Shown one piece after another: positions 22,186 to 33,359 of a stretch of 64,000 nt of DNA. This stretch comes from Apostichopus japonicus (lineage: Eukaryota > Echinodermata > Holothuroidea > Aspidochirotida > Stichopodidae): contig NC_092570.1 in the NCBI RefSeq assembly GCF_037975245.1, positions 17,711,918-17,775,917 of the forward strand. The letters are read 5' to 3'. A model generated the notes under the pieces. That model was given only the letters and a program-made list of their open reading frames with translations. It was not told where the DNA came from and searched no databases. The position numbers and the translations under genes are program-made. Every line of letters begins with the position of its first letter. Within the stretch, counting starts at the first letter, position 1.

Positions 22186-22299
22186 AATTACGGAAGGGAG
22201 ATGGCCACACTTACATACAGACAAATTGCCAGATGCTAGAGCGAGGTTAATACGGTAATGCATAGGTTATATGAGGTGAGGGAGTACGCGCTGTGAATT
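22186..22299. repeat. DIRS right end with inverted terminal repeat
   Basis: Bases 22186-22280 are the inverted copy of 16216-16310. The outer 19 bases (22281-22299, ending CGCTGTGAATT) are specific to this end. On the sense strand this is the 5' end, where transcription of DIRS elements normally starts. Confidence 0.93.
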
Positions 22300-22471
22300 A
22301 CGTAGCCTAGCCTAGCCAGCCTATCCTCTCCAACCAGCCGGCCCCTGCAGCCTTCCTTCAACTACATTGAAGTTTCCGATCTGCACCATCTCAGACTTGT
22401 ACATACTGTAACATCCTTAACATACATACATAAGGTATCTGGAATGAGACAAAGTCTGCATGCTCTCCTAA

Positions 22472-22673
22472 TATGGAAAGCCGAAAGGGCATGTATTATG
22501 TAGTTTACTTCTATGCTGTCTGTTATCATGTTGTTGTCTCCTTCAATGTTGTTGTCTCATACCAATATTGAAGGAGACAACAACATTAAATGTGACCACA
22601 GCATCAAAGGAAACATGATAACAAACAGCAAAGAAGTAAACAACATAATACATTGCCCTTTCGGCATTCCATA
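22472..22673. mobile_element. Hairpin MITE with TA ends
   Basis: The left end reads TATGGAAAGCCGAAAGGGCA and the complement of the right end reads TATGGAATGCCGAAAGGGCA. The arms continue to pair through the ATTATG/GTTTACTTCT region, TGTTATCATG and TTGTTGTCTCCTTCAAT near the centre. The right arm carries about 30 extra bases (AATGTGACCACAGCATCAAA region, 22588-22608). Both ends are TA, suggesting a TA-inserting family such as Tc1/mariner or a relative. There is no coding capacity. Confidence 0.7.
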
Positions 22674-25600
22674 ACCTAGTCTTCCCCACAGAAAGCTTCT
22701 CAAAACATCAAGCATGCTTACGTACATTTTAGCGAAGAGCTCAACTCTACTACAGTAAGAGATTTCAAAACCATTCAGTTTTTGCTTTTAATGCAATCTT
22801 TAAAAACAGTCCTAGACTATAAAAGACTACATATATTTGCCAATTTGGAATAGAAGAATGTCATTTGCGAATGTTAAGCACCAGTAAAAGATGGAAATTT
22901 ACTTTCTGCTACGATAAGTAATTTATCTTTACATTGTTCCTTTTTTAGAAAATATTAATACTAATGAATATTCATATCATGCAGATAGCAACCAATGAAT
23001 CGAAAGGTTTGAAAAAGGCAATAAGTTCTTCACTTTGACTTGAGCTGCTCCCCACCGTGCCGCTTTAACTCCTGTTTGCTGTAACAATATTGCGATATCT
23101 ATGGTATCCACCATGATAGGGTGAACCTACATACTAAGCCATAAATCATACAGCTGTTGTGATCAACAGGGGTCCTTATCATTGCATGTGGAACAAATGA
23201 TATTTTAATTGCAGCCAAGCTGTTAGGAAATACCAATGTGTCAAAGAGTGCACAATCATATGGAGGAGAAACTGCTGCTGTGTTTGGATATGGTATTAGA
23301 CTGAATGGTTGCTACATGTGTACTCTTGCATTTATTCCTATTTAAAGTAAGTTCTTGAGCTGTTTTTTAATCAATTTTCAATATCGTTCTGTTATCCAAT
23401 CAGGTTGTAAGCTTCACTATTTTGCAACATTTCCTATCAAGGCATGAAGAACATATATGTAACATTTTGCGATGATTTTCCATTTCGATGTCTGCCTCAG
23501 ACTCATTACTACTAACTGTAGAATAATTCTTGGGGCAACAAAAATACGTGGTTGTGAAAAATTATCGGTAGCTACCAATCCAATAATTATGATCGTCATT
23601 TTTGTTTTTTAAGAAACAAACCTGTTGGAGGGTGTCTTTTCATGATCAATTACAAATGTATTTGGAGTAAATCTTTGGGAAAGGTTTCATGAAATCGGGT
23701 GAACAAGTATAAAAAAATTACTTCATATAGTGAGTGTGTAAAGTTGTGGGGAGACAGGTAAGCAAGGACAAGTGAAGTAAATAAATTGGATAGTTCTTAC
23801 TTCATATCTAAAGTGGTTGCTTCTGCCACATGCAGGGCTGATAAAACCAAGAAATGGAACTGTAATCAGAAATTGGAGATACAACCTACCGGTATGAAGA
23901 AGTCCAATCAAACATACATACAGAATGAAATCCAGCTAGCTCCTTTAGTTCAACATAGATCACAGAAAACTTGAACCAATTAGTCCAAAAGGCTTCATCA
24001 GTTTGAAGACCGAATACTAAATTATCTCTATGAATATTCATTACCAACGCCAAATGTCAAAACTCGATCCCAGTGCAAGCATTTCTTACTTTGTTTTACT
24101 ATTAGTAAAACAAACAATGAATTAATTAATTAATACTTTACCTATTTACATGTCCTTATTTCACATAGATTCTTGATTTTATCAGCAGTCATCTGAAATA
24201 GAACAAAAATATTTGTTTACTAAAACAAGACCTGCATTTTCACTTATGTCCGTATCATGTTTACATCCATATTACATACATAATAAATGTCCGCATGATG
24301 TAAAGTACATCTGTGTTGCTGACATACATACAGTACACCATTTTGTGCATTCTGGAGAGTCAGTGATTATTCTCTCTCACAAAAAAAAAAAACCCAAACA
24401 AAATGAAATTATTACACCAGAGGCAAAGAGAAATATTTTTGCATTTTATTACAGAGGGAGAAATTACGCAGCAAAGAGCTCATCATGGAAGGCCATAGAG
24501 ATATATATGGAAGTGCCCAAGTGCCAAATTGAGGATATTTTTAGGCATTTAATCAAGTTATCTCGACTGGAATAAAAACCTCCAAAAATTTCCTTACTTC
24601 TTTGCGGCAGGTAAAGACAGGGAAAATGTTACTCTCTGGGGGTTTTTCAACGGCATATTAATTTGAAATTAAATGTCAACAGAACTACTACTGTGGTGAG
24701 GACAAATAAATTTGTAAACATGCTTTTCAGAAGGGTTAGCTTAATATTGACTCTGTTCAAGGTTTCCAGATGGGGGGGGGTGGGTATGTATTCCCTCGAG
24801 ATCCAGGCTATAAGGAATTAATACATCGGGTTACCATGGTAACACTACACAGTACATGTGTTGAATTTTTAACTTTTGTTTCATTCTAGCCCAAACTATC
24901 AAATATTCACATATAATTGGACAACTCCAGATCTAAATAAGATATACAATAATATTACTACTCCCAATTTAATAATTAGGTATGAATTGTTCAATCCAAG
25001 CATGTACATAAAATTCTGTGTCCACATTTTTAGGGCATAAGGGCAGTAGGTAGAACATGAATTATGGCATTGATCTTAGGAGTCACACCACTAAAAGGGT
25101 CCTCCAATCATTCATAACTGGTGTGTGCAGTTCCGTATCTCTACTGTACTGTGAGTAACACTGTGGACTCTGTGTGGAGCATTGTGTCAGTACTGTAGAC
25201 TCTTAAACTTTACCTGTCTTTTGGGTTTGCATGTCAAAACTGTCACCAAAAGGTACAAATTATATCTGTTTTCCTCATTTGGATGTCTTTCCAAACATGA
25301 TAAAGATTAAAGATATATCTGAAAAACATTCCAAGAGTTTCTGACATTTGTTATCAAACTTGATGCCTGTCACATGTCCTTAAGTATAAACTTGACTCAA
25401 GAGCTCTCCTCTTGGAAAACACAAAACAGGTGAAATGTTAAAGTTCACATCAAATATTGTTGTGGGATCAGGACAGATATTTGTTCCTTTAGATCTTCCC
25501 CGGCGGCCGGCAGCGTTAGTTCTGTTTTATGGCAGGCCTATAAACCAATCCTATCACAGATCTATCAGCCAGCCCTAACTGATAGCCCCATCTGAGAGTG

Positions 25601-26339
25601 AAATTATCACATACCAACCAGAAAGAGGTCACGACTCTAAGGGACTTTTGAAGGTACTGAGGGTCAACTTCTCCACAATTTGACTGCCCATCAATCAACT
25701 CTTCCACTCTCCCCCCCCCCCCAAAAATTGTGACATCTGACCACAAGTTTAGTCAATATTTACCCATATCTGTACTTTTACTGACTGATAGTCGGAGATA
25801 TTGGGAGAGAAATGCCAATTATGTATCTATGGGGTCACAATCTTCTACTCAGAATAACACTGTGTAACCCATTACAGACGTAAGAGAACGCATTTGGTTG
25901 GTTAGATTGTTCTGTTTCTTCGCTTTTCACTCTTCAAGACAGATGGAAAGCCTTTGTGGAGGTTTACTCAAAGAGAGACAATTTACTAGATCACATACTG
26001 ACATACTGTATACTGTAGTAGACTTTGTCTCTCGACCTGCTTCTTTCATACTGAAATCGTCTTTATATATACAAATCTGTGATAGGCCAGAATCCTCAAT
26101 CCTGTTGTTTTCTTCTCCACATTTTTAGGTAATTTTCTGGATACCCTATGGTATTATCAATATTACTACAGTGTAACTTCATGAGGATAATGGGGGGCCT
26201 GAAGATCCCATATTCCATTTCTAGATGATCTGATGATTTTATAGCTTATAACAGCTTTTCAATACATTTACTGTATCTGTCTTAATCTGCAGATTTGGTA
26301 AAATGGACAACCAACATTTAGGCTTCTTTAAAAACCATT
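22674..26339. other. AT-rich non-coding stretch
   Basis: No gene recognised. It holds one copy of the dispersed AGACAGGTAAG motif (23741-23787), an A11 run near 24381, a G run near 24772-24780 and a C12 run near 25710-25721. The short minus frame at 25516-25746 runs into that C tract and has no known motif. Confidence 0.4.
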
Positions 26340-26645
26340 CCAAGTTGCATCTTCCTCTCTCCCTCTCCTTCTCTTACTCTCCTCACCTCCATCCTCTCCC
26401 CCCTCCTCCCTTGACTCTCCCCTACTCCCTGGACTCTCCCCTACTCCCTCCTCCCTCGACCTTCCCCTCCTCACTCGACTCTCCCCTCCTCACTCGACTC
26501 TCCTCTCCCCTTCCTCCCTCGACTCTCCCTCCTCCATCTCCTCTCTCCTCCTCCCTCGACTCTTCCCTCCTCCCTCGACTCTCCCTTCCTCCCTCGACTC
26601 TCCCCTCCTCCCTCGATTCTCCCCTTCTCCCTTGACTCTCCCAAC
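26340..26645. repeat. Polypyrimidine repeat (CTCCCTCGACTCTCCC)
   Basis: About 300 bp of nearly pure C/T on the plus strand, built of 10-20 bp units such as CTCCCTCGACTCTCCC. The minus strand is purine-rich. Open frames on both strands (Ser/Leu/Pro on plus, Arg/Glu/Gly on minus) are products of the repeat. Confidence 0.85.
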
Positions 26646-28087
26646 AAGATATGCCTGCAACCCTGGCACAAGGGCTATAAATTATGACTAACCGGTTCAA
26701 TGACGATCTTCAATAGACCTCTTACATTAAAACTGACATCGCTCAGTATCCATCTTGCTAATTGCCAAACATATCCAAAATTCTAGCTTCTTGGAGATGA
26801 GCAAAAGCTCAGATATGATGACTTTTCAAGATCCTTTGTAATTTCTGGGCATATGAGTTAAATATCTCATTACGATAAAGCCAACATCAATCACATACAG
26901 TATATATACCAGCTACAGATGTACTTATGCCCCCAGGGAAATGAAAATAGGAGACCAGTAAAACAGCAGTTTCTTCAACTATCATTTATATGATAGAAGA
27001 GGCAGAGTCGTTAAAAAAACTGCATAAAATCGAGGGTGCATGTACTTTGGGAGTTTGAGAGTTGGTTTAATACTTCAATCATCCTCCCAGTTTGCAAGCT
27101 TGCTAGTTTGAACAGTTCGGTTGATTGAGAAAATGTCAGAAATGAAAAACAAAGTTTTTACATAAATGGTAAACTTTGGACTGCAAGCAAATGCTATGGT
27201 ATATATAGGTACACTATATGATACAGCAGTATGGTATGGTGGGTGATATTACTATACCAATCCCAGTGTTATAGCATTATCGTTACATGCTGAAGTTAGG
27301 CACATAACTGGACAGGGTCAACTCTACTTGACATCCATTCCACATGCACATTGGAAAAGTATTTCTCCTTCGGCTATGTGCAACGATTATGGCAGTCGTG
27401 TTTACTCAAGAATAGGAAATAAACAGGAAAGGTAGCTATGTACAACAAGTTTAGGTTTCTGTAGGTCAAATTTTCAATATTTCTCAGGCCTGACTTACAA
27501 ATCAAAATGAGTGTCAAAGGTCATGTACCTTCTATCATGACATAAGATGTGAGGAACCCCAATGTTTAAATGTTGTTTAATAATTTCCATGAATATCACC
27601 CTGAGAAATTATGTCACACTGACCTCCTCCCAACAACAAAACATTTCACTTCTGCAGATATAAGAGAAGACACTAGCCATTAAATTCCAGCCATTTCATT
27701 CTAGCTTATATCATTTGGTGTTGCAACTTAATAGGTCGAGAGTGCAATTTGATTTGAATCAAAGAAATTTTAGATTAAAATTGCTGAATGATGTTAATTG
27801 TGACACCTCCTCTTACTTTCAGTTCATTAATTTCATAAAATCTGATACGATCGAACAACCCCCCTTGTAACGGTTTATACCGAAGTTCATTTTACGACCC
27901 CTAGGATGGTTGACCTAGTTACCCCTACTCCAAGATCCTGCCTCCTCCTCCACCACCATTCACCGACTATTAAAATAACTTCAGCTGGCAAGCAGAAGCA
28001 ACAGAGTATGTTTACATTCGCAGATAGAAAATTGGCTATCTGAAAGAATCGCCCCGGGATAAAAAAAACGGGGGTACACTGTTGAAT
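26646..28087. other. AT-rich non-coding stretch
   Basis: No gene recognised. The last 250 bases are richer in CpG than the surroundings. Confidence 0.4.
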
Positions 28088-28309
28088 TTATTCCCCCTCC
28101 CGATTTTGTTTTAGCCGTTGTATATATGCTAAACTAGAAAGGTTTGTGAAGATGTTGAAGGCAAAGATGACCATTAGAAGTATACAGTCGAGGAAATCGT
28201 GTGGAAATGAAAAAGGAGTTGATAGATGCAAATCGTAGGAGATGTCGATGACACACTTGAAATTTTCGAGTTGACGATCGCTCATGTCGGTAATGAGATA
28301 TTTCATCAT
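28088..28309 (-). CDS. Candidate small membrane protein ORF
   Basis: An uninterrupted minus-strand frame of 73 residues. The likelier start is the third ATG (28285), giving 65 residues beginning MSDRQLENFK. Residues 31-53 of that form are hydrophobic (FLDCILLMVIFAFNIF and onward), long enough for one membrane helix. A basic tail (QRLKQNREGE) and a TAA stop follow. The sequence is not low complexity, and the local DNA has more CpG than its neighbours. It could be a microprotein gene, a single exon of a receptor (the helix resembles a first transmembrane segment) or chance. I do not recognise a family, and no clear splice donor follows. Confidence 0.25.
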   Translation of the reverse strand: MMKYLITDMSDRQLENFKCVIDISYDLHLSTPFSFPHDFLDCILLMVIFAFNIFTNLSSLAYIQRLKQNREGE

Positions 28310-29879
28310 TTAAAGTGAGCGTAAGAGATGAAATTCATATCAATAAACGACAGAGTTTGTCAGTCGGAATCTGACTGTGTACGTGTCTCATTCTGCGCAG
28401 GATGAATAAAAATGTATAAACGTCACATCATTTATTTAAAATATATGATGTGAATGTACAGTAGTAGAATTCATTGGGTGCCACATCATTCCATGTCACA
28501 CATGTTGTTTATATTAACAACAAGCTACTGTACTGCTGTTACAGTCTATGCAGCAGTTCTTTTTTGTCTAATGGTGGCCAGAACTGACAATCTCCAGTGT
28601 CAGTTTAGTACTAAAAATATAGAGTAGCAATTATTGTTAACGAAAGGGAAAACGCGTGCTGGTTGTCAGCTGGGTAATATCATGAAGTATCCACAATATT
28701 ATCATTTTCATGATGATAATTTGAAATCCACATTGATTCTAAATTAAGAAGTTTCCAAAAACTCATCAGGCTTGCATATATTAACTTCTCTTACTGGCTT
28801 ACCTGTCCCTCATGACATTATGCACTCATGCACTATTATGGGAAAGGTGTGTTAGTGTTGTAGGAGACAGGTAAGAGAGGAGTGAAGTAAATACCCTAAA
28901 GTAATATCTTTAAAAAAATTAAAAAAGGAAAAAAATTCAAATTATTTTGTAATCTGATTTTGTAGCTCGCAAAAAATGAAAAACCAAGCAGGTGTGTAAG
29001 TGTGAGCACTCTTCCGAACCTAGGCATGTTTATATTTTACTTAAGAATGTAGGCTGGTGTCAGGATTGGTGATTCTAGGCAACCCACCCTAGGAGAGGCA
29101 AATTAATTCCCTACCAAATTATATCTATCTAGGGATAAGTAAGTTGGCCTGCCTGCACATGACAGGTGGGACAGGCAGTTACCTAAAACAGCTTAACCAT
29201 GAAGGAGAAACTGATACCAGCCTTGAACTAATCTGACCCTCACACAAAGAATAGGGCTTATGTTGGTTAACACCATATCACCTCTGTGTAGATGGCCTTA
29301 AAGAGAGTTCTTTGTATACTTTCATGTTTATATTGTTGTAACCATAGAAACAAGTTGAATTATTTTTAGAATGTCATGTCCCAGAAGATGAAAAAAAAAA
29401 GATATGGGGGGGGGGGGGAAATAATGTTCTTTTGACAACTATTGGAATTCAGATAAGCTTAAATGAGGAAAGTGTTAACTGTCTGTGCTAAAACGATAAC
29501 AATATGGGCCCATGTTTTGGTTCATTGGGATAGGTTGAAACTTTAGTATCATTCTAACAAAGCCATGTAATAATATTCTACACATAAAGTCTGGATGTAA
29601 ACCACTCAGTGTACTTAAGGCCCAGTTTCTACTTGACAATGAATGCCATGTTGAAACCCGCTGAGTTTGTAGTGCAAAACACAGATTTAATTTTTTTTTT
29701 CATCGGCATAATATGTTACCATAGTGGTAGGCCGCATTAATAGCAGTGACGCACATTACACAGCATATATGGTTTTGCACTTTTTTTTCCCTTTTTTACT
29801 CAATAAACAAATCTGAACTCCCTGTTCATTCTCCTCCACCAAACACTGCAGATCCCTTTAAAACATTCTCTTTCATCGT
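28310..29879. other. AT-rich non-coding stretch
   Basis: No gene recognised. It contains a copy of the dispersed AGACAGGTAAG motif (28851-28896) and a G13 run at 29406-29418. Confidence 0.4.
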
Positions 29880-30489
29880 GGTTTTACCGTTGATGTTGTA
29901 GCTGCAGTTTAAGGTTTACCATTTATGTTGTAGCTGCAGTTAAAGGATAATACCGTTGATGTGGTAGCTGCAGTTTAAGGTTTTACCGTTAATGTTGTAG
30001 CTGAAGTTCAAGGTTTTACCGTTAATGTTGTAGCTGCAGTTTAAGGTTTTACCGTTAATGTTGTAGCTGCAGTTAAATGTTGTAGCTGCAGTTCAAGGTT
30101 TTACCGTTAATGTTGTAGCTGCAGTTAAATGTTGTAGCTGCAGTTTAAGGTTTTACCGTTAATGTTGTAGCTGCAGTTTAAGGTTTTACCGTTAATGTTG
30201 TAGCTGCAGTTTAATGTTGTAGCTGCAGTTTAAGGTTTTGCCGTTAATGTTGTAGCTGCAGTTATAGGTTTTGTCGTTAATGTTGAAGCTGCAGTTTCAT
30301 GTTTTACCGTAGATGTTGTAGCTGCAGTTATAGGCTTTGTCGTTAATGTTGTAGCGGCAGTTTAAGGTTTACCGTTGTAGCTGCAGTTTAAGGTTTTACC
30401 ATTAATTGTAGCTGTAGTTTAAGGTTTTACCGAATAATGTTGTAGCTGCAGTTAAAGGTTTTACTGTTAATGTTGTAGCTGCAGTTTAA
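29880..30489. repeat. 33-bp minisatellite, left part
   Basis: About 18 units of GGTTTTACCGTTAATGTTG followed by TAGCTGCAGTTTAA, with several shortened units lacking the first half. The array is cut at the TTAA of 30486-30489 by the inserted transposon and resumes at 33704 in register. Confidence 0.93.
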
Positions 30490-30846
30490 AGAGGCCATGA
30501 CACGAAAAATCCAACTCATCGAGAGTAACTTCCTCTGAATCTATGAGAAAATCTATGTTCAAAACTATCCTCAACACCTTGAAAACCTCAAGGACTAATT
30601 AGTAATTAACGTTTTAATAGTCGCATTCGAAAATAGATATCTGAGAATGCGATTTCACAACAAGACAATGATGACGTCATGTTAGGAACACACGTGCAAA
30701 GCCCAGGCATGTATCGGATGCGCGACGATCATACCGTTCCATATACAGTACACGCACATTTACACTGATAGAACAACCACTGTATTACGCTATATCGTTA
30801 GTAATTTCAAGTTTTTTTTACAACTGTTGTAAACTATCCGAGAGAA

Positions 30847-31104
30847 ATGCCGGTCCGTTGTGTTGTTGGGGGCTGCATAAATATCATTACCCATGCAATT
30901 AGCCTTCCTCCATGGCTGAAGGACGAAAAAAACACGGCGATTATAACCAAGTTAGTGCACAACACCAGCGCCGATTTCACTGGGCCTAGCCAGTATGCAG
31001 CTCCGAATGAAGCGAACACTTCACGGAAGCATACTACGATCCCTCCTTTTTGTTATGAAATAAAACAAATGGACTTTAACGGTTCGACATAAAAGAGTCA
31101 TTCT
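30847..31104 (+). pseudogene. THAP-type zinc-finger gene fragment, frameshifted
   Basis: The frame begins MPVRCVVGGC, the classic start of a THAP C2CH zinc finger (CX2-4C), and continues ADFTGPSQY, typical of the middle of the domain. The expected Cys-x-x-His-Phe that completes the zinc site is not in this frame. A neighbouring frame instead reads SEHFTEAYYDPSF over 31010-31050, which indicates a small indel and a stop. The frame ends at 31092. It would have been a DNA-binding part of a transposase or accessory protein. As it stands it cannot make an intact domain. Confidence 0.7.
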
Positions 31105-32396
31105 TCTGTCAAGTAATCCACAAAAAACTACTCTGAAGACCAGATCGGGGAACAGGAAACCTCCAATGGGGCAAGTGGCGATCCTTAGGAGGTAGCGCGC
31201 TGAGCACTAGTAGTACTATAGTATTAGCGTTACTACACTGAAGTCGCAATAGACGAAGAGATTTTACTGTATCATCTAAATTAACACCCCCTTCATTGCT
31301 CTATTGTATACTAATAAGCTATGAGGTTAGCTTCAGAAGCGATGGGTTACATCTTCTTGTGAACAAATCTCAGTGCCCCAATTTATTTCTGGAATATGCT
31401 GGATCAGTTAGTTATAGCAATAATTTCTTACTCCTATTCCAGGAAAACCATTTTTTTATGTTGTGGAGGGAGTGGGGGTAATGGGGATGGGTCAAAATAC
31501 TAGGTAGGTAAAAAGATTTTATTCCAAAGGGTGTTTAACTAAATCTCAAAGCGATTTATTTTAAAGTCACAGAGCCAAAAATTCACACAACATAGTTCAA
31601 GTGTTAAATCATTGAACAAAATTTATTCAATATCAGTTCTAGACAGTCATTCTGGACAATCTGAACTAACATTAACAACAATCATTGTATTATATGACAT
31701 AAAAGTAAAACTGTACTTTCCATAAACATTATCATTCTTAAATTACACTAATGTAATTTGTGACATCAAAGGAGGTTAAAAGAAAACAACTTACATGAAT
31801 TTTTTGGCTTTAAGCCTACAAAGCAGTTGCATGTCCATCGCTATCAATCGTTGTTGTGACAAATTGATTAGAATAATCCAGAAGCAAATACAATAAAGGG
31901 TTATTTAAACCAAGAAACACTGCACGAAGTAACTCACATGCAAAAATGTTACACAAGCACGACGACACGTACAACACTGATGGGCAATGTGAAACACAGC
32001 ATCACACGCATTAAAACAATCGAAGACCATTAACAGGGTGTACTGCTGAGTTTTTGAAGAAAGACTACAAAACAAACCAACTGCTGCTGAAGAAACAAAG
32101 TCTAAACATTCAAGAGTTCTGCTGCCTCCATTGGTCTTTATTATGACTTTTCTGTCAAATATCATTGGTGATATGGATATTTTGGCTTCCAGATTAAAGG
32201 TACGAATCAAACGTCTGGGAGGTAAATGCCCCTAAAAAGGTCAATGTCCGTTCCCTTATGCACATATTATATGACATCACGGTCACGCCAATACTTGTGT
32301 CCAAATGCTTCAAAACATGCCTTTTCTTTCATTGTTGATGTTGGGTCTGGAAAATAACCTTTTCATCCTGAATTAAAAGTCTTGAATTTCAATATA
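31105..32396. other. Transposon interior without recognised gene
   Basis: Interior of the TTAA element. The minus frame at 31905-32210 has a Cys-rich end (CCTCRRAC) but no motif I can assign. A pair of AT-rich segments surrounds it. Confidence 0.4.
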
Positions 32397-32479
32397 TCAA
32401 CACTGAGGGAACCCTGACGGATTGATAATCCAACACAATCGTAGTTTAGAAAAGGTGTTTCTGGAGGAATTTCTCAACC

Positions 32480-32658
32480 AAGGCTTCCTATACAATGAGT
32501 TTTCTCCTGGCAACTTGAATCCAGTGTAATGACCATTGGCTGGAAAATCACTTCTGATCCTTTGGACTGCACATGATGGTAGCACAACCCTGACGTGTCT
32601 TGCTAGGAACCCCAAGTATCATTGAACCTGTTGACCGTAGGCTATGTATCTGTACTGC
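32480..32658 (-). pseudogene. P2X7-type C-terminal domain exon, with premature stop
   Basis: After a splice acceptor (TTTTTTCCCAG, AG at 32659-32660) the minus strand reads QYRYIAYGQQVQ, then a TGA (32619-32621), then YLGFLARHVRVVLPSCAV, QRIRSDFPANGH and YTGFKLPGE. The order AY-R/G...LG...LPSC...IR..FP...Y.GFK is the end of the zinc-binding ballast domain of the P2X7 receptor tail (P2RX7_C), also found in many invertebrate proteins without the channel. The TGA stands where the family has Trp, so the exon is broken. The cysteine-rich part that should precede it was not found between here and the first exon. Confidence 0.72.
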
Positions 32659-33084
32659 CTGGGAAAAAATTTATGAAAGTTCAAAATGTATTAATGTTGG
32701 CCATGATGTCCACAATAACAAGCAGGCATACAATGTACAGTTATGATTACATTTGTTGTGATTTTACACCTTCCGTGTATCATGAAACATTCTTTTGTTT
32801 CAGAAAATTGATTTGCAAATTTCCAGGCCAAAGTACTAGCCAAGTAATAATGAGTATGAAATAACACATATGCCTACCTAGCATGGCTGCATAATGCAAC
32901 TTACATCCCCGAGCCAAACTTTCAGTATGCAACCAACCCTACTAGTACTACACACTCTACATATGGGTTGTAAGTTGCCGTAACACAACGCACAATACGG
33001 TTTAGGGTGTTCAGCGAATTCCAACAACACATGCACAAAATGGACTGGATTTTGTTTTTAAATGCTTCGTTAATAAATTCTTAC

Positions 33085-33359
33085 CACGTTGTATGTTCCT
33101 TGCAATGGTTTCGAACGGATGTCTTCTTCGATATGTTGTGGAGCTTCAATTTCGGCTCGTTTAACAGGCTCGAACTGATACGGTTCTAACACCTCCGCTC
33201 CACCCTCAACGTTCGGTTCAATATTGGAATGATCATCGCCTTCACTCTCTGCTTCGAATATGAGAAAGGGCACTCTAATTATAGCCCAATTTCACTGCCT
33301 AGTGAAGAACCATTATCACTTTGAACTTCGGTTGCCGCAATTGGTTCTGAATCCGCCAT
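33085..33359 (-). pseudogene. First exon of the P2X7-tail-like gene, frame disrupted
   Basis: An ATG at 33357-33359 in strong context (GAAATGG) starts MADSEPIAATEVQSDN, which ends at a stop after about 26 residues. A -1 shifted frame continues with an acidic stretch (FEAESEGDDHSNIEPN) and EVLEPYQFEP, and runs to a good splice donor (GTAAGA, GT at 33083-33084). A PYxFEP motif after an acidic Ser-rich start is common in invertebrate proteins with the P2X7-type domain (from memory of the family). The exon and the one at 32480-32658 share strand and order, so they probably belong to one decayed gene carried by the transposon. Confidence 0.55.

Larger units (their letters stand above)
16173..22299 (-). 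mobile_element. Complete DIRS-type tyrosine-recombinase retrotransposon
   Basis: A 6.1-kb GC-rich block in AT-rich DNA with every expected DIRS part. On the minus strand, in order, are gag, RT/RNase H/methyltransferase-like and tyrosine recombinase frames, all uninterrupted. Inverted terminal repeats of 95 bp lie at 16216-16310 and 22186-22280. The internal complementary region at 16651-16748 is the exact complement of the 58 outer bases of the left end joined to the 43 outer bases of the right end. Both ends share ATT (16173-16175 and 22297-22299), and the ATT complement occurs once in the internal region at 16706-16708. That fits integration of a circle by a tyrosine recombinase without target duplication. 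There is no LTR, integrase or protease. Frames, repeats and catalytic residues all look intact, so it may be a recent and even active copy. Confidence 0.95.

Noticed and set aside
16173-22299. LTR retrotransposon or retrovirus-like element
   Set aside because: No LTR direct repeats, protease or DDE integrase. Ends are inverted and the integration enzyme is a tyrosine recombinase.
26303-26700. Ser/Leu/Pro and Arg/Glu/Gly open frames
   Set aside because: Both come from the polypyrimidine repeat.
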